A stretch of 64,000 nucleotides of DNA, taken from contig JARCOQ010000002.1 in assembly GCA_029207755.1 (NCBI GenBank), forward strand, positions 12,105,156 to 12,169,155, read 5' to 3'. The notes under the pieces are model-generated. The model worked only from the letters and a program-made list of their open reading frames with translations, was not told the origin of the DNA and made no database searches. Shown in pieces: positions 61,490 through 64,000 of the stretch. The translations under genes and the position numbers were made by a program. Origin of the DNA: Chamaea fasciata (lineage: Eukaryota > Chordata > Aves > Passeriformes > Sylviidae). Positions within the stretch are counted from its first letter, which is position 1; the number at the start of each line of letters is the position of its first letter.

Positions 61490-62010
61490 TATTACACTGG
61501 ATTCAGCTGGGATGAAGTTAATTTTCCTCATAGTAACCCAGATGTTTTGACTGTTTATGGGCAGTGTTTGCAGTGTCAGGACTTTCTCCTTCCCCACTCT
61601 GCTCACCAAAACAAATCAACAGAGGGTGGGCAAGAAGTTGTGAAGGCACACGACTGGGACAGCTGAGCCCAGCTGAACAAGGAGATAATCCCTACCAGTC
61701 ATGTCATGCACAGCAGAAAAAGTCTAGGGAAATGATGTTTGAGCTTATGGCATTTGTCTTGTCAAACAGCCAGTGATGTCAATGGAGTTCTGTTCTCCAG
61801 GAAGCTGCTGAAAACCTCCTACCAGTGGCATGTAGTGAATAAATTCCTCTTTTTGCTTTGCTTGCACAATGCTTTGCATGTCAAAAGGTCTTTATCTCAG
61901 ACCAAAGGAGTCTCCTCCTTTTGCTTTTCTGCTTTTCTCCTTCATCCCACTGAGAGGGGCAATGAGCAAAGGACAATGTTGGTGTTCACCTGTTAACTGG
62001 GGTCAATGCA
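61490..62010 (+). mobile_element. Old solo LTR, nearly full length
   Basis: The order of words follows a common avian LTR from end to end: TTCAGCTGGGATGAAGTTAAT near the start, GGGACAGCTGAGCCCAGCTGA near 61660, GGCATTTGTCTTGTCAA near 61749, GAATAAATTCCTCTTTTTGCTTTG near 61837, TCTTTATCTCAGACC near 61890 and TTAACTGGGGTCAATGCA at the end. It is strongly diverged and no target duplication is visible. Frames of 60-85 codons across it are not genes. Confidence 0.6.
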
Positions 62011-62218
62011 TAGTTATCATTTTGTGGCCTAAGAAAATAATTAATCATAGTAATTATATATTTCTAGAGCAGAAGACTGTACTCTGTTTCATAAATGTGT
62101 TGAAATTAGATGACTTCAAGCATTTCTGTAATATTTTGAGGAGCTTTTCAAGTGTTAAGTTAAGCAGGAATCAGATGATGCAGTTTTCTCTAAAGATCAT
62201 GAAGTTTTTCTGGACAAA

Positions 62219-62310
62219 AAATCATGGAATGCTTTGGGCTGGAAGGGACCTTAATGACCATCTAGCTCCAGTCTCCTGCTGTGGACAGGGACACCACTAT
62301 GTTCTGAAAG
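62219..62310 (-). mobile_element. CR1 LINE 3' end fragment, reversed
   Basis: AAATCATGGAATGCTTTGGGCTGGAAGGGACCTTAATGACCATC and CTGTGGACAGGGACACC are the reverse complement of the CR1 tail and last 3' block. Confidence 0.88.
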
Positions 62311-63676
62311 AAAGCATGCAGTGCAATCAACTCTCTTCCACCATAGCCCTACAAACAGGAGAGATGTCTCTTGGTGCTAATTATATATGAGCAGATAACT
62401 GCCGTTAGCATCAACAGGATCATTTTTCTGATATAAACCAGAGAACATGCTATATGTAGTTAAGTCTGCTCAGAGCAGTTCAGATCAGTCTGAAAGGAAT
62501 AGGTGCAACACACAGTGTGAACTTTCCATACCTGTGAGGTGATGTAACGATGGGTTTTTTTGAGGCCCTTCTCTCTGTCCTCTAACCTGATGGCCTAGTG
62601 TATCTGTGGGAATAAATAAAAGTGATTTTTCTCAAGATGTTTATCTGTGAAGCCTTCATTTCATTAATCTGAAATGCTTTTAGGGAAGATTTTTGACTTA
62701 TTTGGAACAATTTGTTAGCCTAGAAGTGTTATTTAATCACAAGCAAACTGGATGCTAAAAGCCTGACTAGTAATTTGAAGTTTTCCATCCTGATTGTCAT
62801 GTCCAATACAAAGCACTATTAGCAGTTTCAACAGTACTAAGTTATCATTAAAGCTCTGAGAGGTTGTTACAATGTTTTTTAGAGCTTTTTTATTGTAGGG
62901 AACCATATGAATACCAGTGATAGGAGTTCAGCATCACATAGTGACAAGTTAAATGTGGCATTCTTATAGGAGAGCAGAAATTATACTGTCCTGGTACATA
63001 ACTACAAGTATGCACAACATAAATTTGTAAATGATCAAAGGAAAAAAATCAAATAAAAATTAACCATTAGTAGTTGCTAAATTGCAAAAATTCCATTAAA
63101 CTAGATTTTCTAATTAATCAAACAGCCAAAATAAACCCAATAAAAATTCTTTAAAAATCTTGATGACACTATCTACATTTTTCCTGAGTTTTCTCAGTCA
63201 TAAATTATGTTGACTGGTTCCATGGTCATTGTAACATGACTCTTGTTCTTTTTGTGAACCCTGAGATAACATGGTTTATTACATTAAGATATCTATGAAT
63301 TAGTCATTGTTTGTTTGGTTTTTTTAGGTACAGGAAAGAAAGGAGATGTTTTGCCTTGTTTTTCCTGAATAAAAAGTTCTTTACAAGCAAAAAAGAAAAA
63401 AAAATTACAATTTTATTTCCTCTTATACATTGGTAGAAGGAGAAAAAAAAAGCCCTTAAAGCTTTTGATTCATTTTTTCCTCAACATTCTGACAAATGAG
63501 GAAAAGAATACAGGAGTCTGCATATGCCTTTGGATTTGAATACCTCAGTAAGAGTTTGCCATTAAAGCTAGGACAAAAAAATTGGAGCTTCATACGAGTT
63601 TCATTGAGTTCATTAGCTATGGAGGATGATCAAGCATGGTAAGTTATTTCTTCTCATTAAACTGGCATAACAATTC

Positions 63677-63723
63677 TGGATGGTGTCATCCCCATCCAAC
63701 GCACACCATTCTATGATTTTATG
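63677..63723 (+). mobile_element. CR1 LINE tail remnant
   Basis: CATCCAACGCACACCATTCTATGATTTTATGG matches the terminal CCAACCCAAACCATTCTATGATTCTATG of CR1, with a short preceding block. It is only about 45 bases. Confidence 0.6.
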
Positions 63724-64000
63724 GAACAGCAAACCCTCAGTAGAAAAGAGGCTAATTCTTAGCTCTCAGCACAGAACACTTTCCCCCTCTTCTCTGTGCA
63801 TGCTTAACTGAATAGCTGAGTTGAAACATGAAGTTTTTGGCTCTTGGCATCATATTGAACATTGCAGAACTCAGCTAGCAGTGAAATTACAATTCATTTA
63901 GAAGCCCTTTTTATTCTAGTCCAACTGACTGTCTCCACTATATGGTTTATGTTTGGTTTTGGTGCTCATGGAAAGAAAGCCTCCTTTCCTACACTATTTT

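Larger units (their letters stand above)
62011..64000. other. Non-coding DNA to the window end
   Basis: Apart from the CR1 pieces listed separately, I see only unique AT-rich sequence. The 173-codon frame at 61869-62390 spans the LTR end, unique DNA and a reversed CR1 tail, so it is chance. Confidence 0.5.

Noticed and set aside
61869..62390. 173-codon open frame on the + strand
   Set aside because: It spans the end of an old LTR, unique DNA and a reversed CR1 tail, with no domain; chance frame.
1..64000. tRNA, rRNA, CRISPR arrays or bacterial-type operons
   Set aside because: No cloverleaf-type TTCRANTC context, no rRNA sequence and no regularly spaced direct repeats with unique spacers were seen; the window is vertebrate.

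Overview
The window looks like a non-coding, repeat-bearing stretch of a bird genome, most likely a songbird. The base composition is AT-rich. There are many 5'-truncated CR1 LINE tails ending in ATTCTATGA-type repeats, several LTRs of avian endogenous retrovirus type, and A-rich CAAA/CCAA simple repeats. No host protein-coding gene, tRNA, rRNA, operon or CRISPR array is supported. Almost all open frames outside the mobile elements are under about 110 codons, overlap on both strands and often run through simple repeats.

The centrepiece is a nearly complete, env-less endogenous retrovirus on the + strand at 26488-32681. It has two 519-bp LTRs, TG...CA ends, a 5-bp target duplication (gtact), a lysine-tRNA primer site, a polypurine tract and one gag-pro-pol reading frame. 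That frame has no frameshift from 27360 to 32063 and carries four in-frame stops: TGA 28287, TAG 28872, TGA 30462 and TGA 31806. The LTRs differ at 9 of 519 positions, so the insertion is young. The TAG sits exactly at the gag/protease junction and is followed five bases later by a strong stem-loop with pseudoknot potential. This suggests Gag-Pol was made by stop-codon readthrough. The protease DTG motif and the first RNase H aspartate are altered, so the copy is probably dead. An upstream leader frame with hydrophobic segments overlaps gag, and gag itself starts with a hydrophobic stretch and four 16-19-residue repeats.

Region by region: 1-26482 is AT-rich non-coding DNA with CR1 fragments (about 740, 10210, 17030, 18265, 24085), one old LTR fragment (7136), several microsatellites, two small tandem or palindromic structures and a homeobox/MEF2-site-rich block near 24540-24740. 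26483-32686 is the provirus with its target duplications. 32687-46930 is mostly unique AT-rich DNA with two CR1 pieces, a short interstitial telomeric repeat (39429) and a 13-unit GGGAAA array (44991). 46931-64000 holds a class II-like solo LTR on the - strand, two GATA arrays, a further LTR-like unit (49649), an ATATGT minisatellite abutted by a complete 767-bp solo LTR (52908-53674, target duplication cattt), an ERV fragment on the - strand (57135), an old full-length solo LTR (61490) and more CR1 tails.

The elements do not form a host pathway. They record repeated retrotransposition into a gene-poor region. The LTR of the young provirus and the solo LTR at 52908 share sequence modules, so they belong to related families. 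All family assignments come from pattern recognition without database searches.
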